Below the pieces are notes generated by a model. It was not told where the DNA came from and did no database searches. It was given only the letters and a program-made list of their open reading frames with translations. Shown piece by piece: positions 63,373 to 64,000 of a stretch of 64,000 nt of DNA. Positions within the stretch are counted from its first letter, which is position 1; every line of letters begins with the position of its first letter. Both the position numbers and the translations under genes were made by a program. Source of the DNA: Pseudomonas sp. PSB18 (GTDB lineage Bacteria > Pseudomonadota > Gammaproteobacteria > Pseudomonadales > Pseudomonadaceae); NCBI RefSeq assembly GCF_014596565.1, contig NZ_NOIN01000006.1, positions 367,861 through 431,860 on the forward strand, written 5' to 3'.

Positions 63373-63774
63373 ATGTCCTCACGCTTGCTGCTGGCCCTGA
63401 CACCGATCCTGTTTGTCGCCGCTGCCCAAGCCGACGACTGCGCCAATGCCACCACCCAGGGCGAGATGAACCAATGCGCGGCCCAAGAGAAGGATGCCGC
63501 CGACAACGAGCTGAATAGCTTGTACAAGCAGATCACAGCGCGCCTGAAAGACAACGCCGAGGCCAAGCAGTTACTGGTCAAGGCACAGCGGGCCTGGATC
63601 GGGTTCCGTGACACCGAGTGCAAGTTCTCTGCGTCCGGAGTCGAGGGTGGCAGCGTCTATCCGCTGATCTACGGCAACTGCATCACGGCGCTTACCAAGG
63701 CGCGGGTCGAGACCTTCAAGACCTATCTCAAGTGCAAGGAAGGGGATCTGAGCTGCCCGGTACCCGAGGCGTAG
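63373..63774 (+). CDS. LprI-like (DUF1311) secreted protein
   Basis: 133 residues: signal peptide MSSRLLLALTPILFVAAAQA, then an LprI domain with cysteines in DDCANATTQGEMNQCA, ECKFSASG, YGNCITAL and LKCKEGDLSC, all likely disulphide-bonded in the periplasm. Members of this family include lysozyme inhibitors in mycobacteria; the role in Pseudomonas is not proven. AAGGAGAGATC precedes the start. Confidence 0.9.
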   Translation: MSSRLLLALTPILFVAAAQADDCANATTQGEMNQCAAQEKDAADNELNSLYKQITARLKDNAEAKQLLVKAQRAWIGFRDTECKFSASGVEGGSVYPLIYGNCITALTKARVETFKTYLKCKEGDLSCPVPEA

Positions 63775-63862
63775 ACGTTTCACCTTACGCAGTTAAACGG
63801 GTGCCCATCAGTGCGACAGGTACCTAGTCTGCACACCGCTGGTACCACAACTTTCCTGCGGG

Positions 63863-63902
63863 CAAAACAAAAACCCTACCTGCGTCAGCAGATAGGGGTT
63901 TC
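63863..63902 (-). terminator. Terminator of the rRNA operon
   Basis: On the minus strand CCCTATCTGC pairs with GCAGGTAGGG around TGAC, followed by GTTTTTGTTTT, just after the 5S gene. Confidence 0.85.
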
Positions 63903-63912
63903 GGAATTTAAT

Positions 63913-64000
63913 CTTGACGATGACCTACTCTCACATGGGGAAACCCCACACTACCATCGGCGATGCATCGTTTCACTTCTGAGTTCGGGATGGGATCAGG
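63913..64000 (-). rRNA. rrf: 5S ribosomal RNA (3' part)
   Basis: The minus strand contains the usual Pseudomonas 5S 3' half (CCTGATCCCATCCCGAA, TCAGAAGTGAAACG, GCCGATGGTAGTGTGGGG, GAGAGTAGGTCATCGTCAAG). The gene runs past the right edge, so an rRNA operon should continue beyond it. Confidence 0.95.

Overview
The window is chromosomal DNA of a GC-rich Pseudomonas, most likely of the P. fluorescens species complex. The gene order truA-fimV-(Asd-like)-asd-leuB-methyltransferase-leuD-leuC-lysR, and later hydrolase-tetR-tRNA(Ala/Glu)-gltX-uvrB-aminotransferase-tRNA(Asn), matches the PAO1 PA3114-PA3140 order as I remember it. About twenty palindromic REP elements typical of P. fluorescens-type genomes sit between the genes. 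No prophage, insertion sequence, CRISPR array, defence island or toxin-antitoxin pair was seen. Species cannot be fixed from this window alone.

Layout. 0-10 kb: minus-strand block with truA (cut by the window edge), fimV, a catalytically dead Asd paralogue, asd, leuB, a methyltransferase, leuD and leuC (leucine and aspartate-family amino acid synthesis), with a divergent LysR gene. 11-18 kb: a five-PAS GGDEF-EAL protein, the heat-shock gene ibpA with a readable sigma32 promoter and a ROSE-type RNA thermometer, dusC, a thioesterase, an alpha/beta hydrolase and its TetR neighbour. 18-25 kb: a duplicated tRNA-Ala/tRNA-Glu pair, gltX, uvrB, an aromatic/aspartate aminotransferase, tRNA-Asn and two small unknown genes. 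25-36 kb: AI-2E-family permease, trhP, a chemoreceptor followed by an antiporter gene, a PepSY-PepSY-response regulator-sensor kinase operon (Bqs/Car-like), a patatin and queD. 36-48 kb: hydrolase, codBA, a DapF-like protein lacking both cysteines, two MFS transporters, an AraC regulator, an AhpD-like protein, an MscS channel with a cyclic-nucleotide-binding domain, a pirin and a LysR gene without a normal start codon. 48-53 kb: a Roc/Bvg-like phosphorelay (NarL-type regulator, degenerate receiver, 1083-residue hybrid kinase) and a small dockerin-like protein. 53-64 kb: tam, an SDR/GH15 pair, hydrolases, a GlxA-type regulator divergent from isonitrile hydratase, an SDR divergent from an AraC regulator, two tandem RsmX-like small RNAs, a SRPBCC protein, an LprI-like protein, and the 3' end of a 5S rRNA gene at the right edge.

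Regulation. The clearest signals beyond protein genes are the tandem GGA-rich sRNAs with matching upstream elements (62.3-62.7 kb), the ibpA heat-shock leader, and direct repeats exactly 21 bp apart in each of the three intergenic regions next to AraC-type regulators. I found no clearly novel multi-gene system. The best candidates for new biology are the tandem sRNAs, the double-serine DapF homologue, the pseudo-receiver in the Roc-like cluster, and the REP half-site that forms the C terminus of the hybrid kinase.
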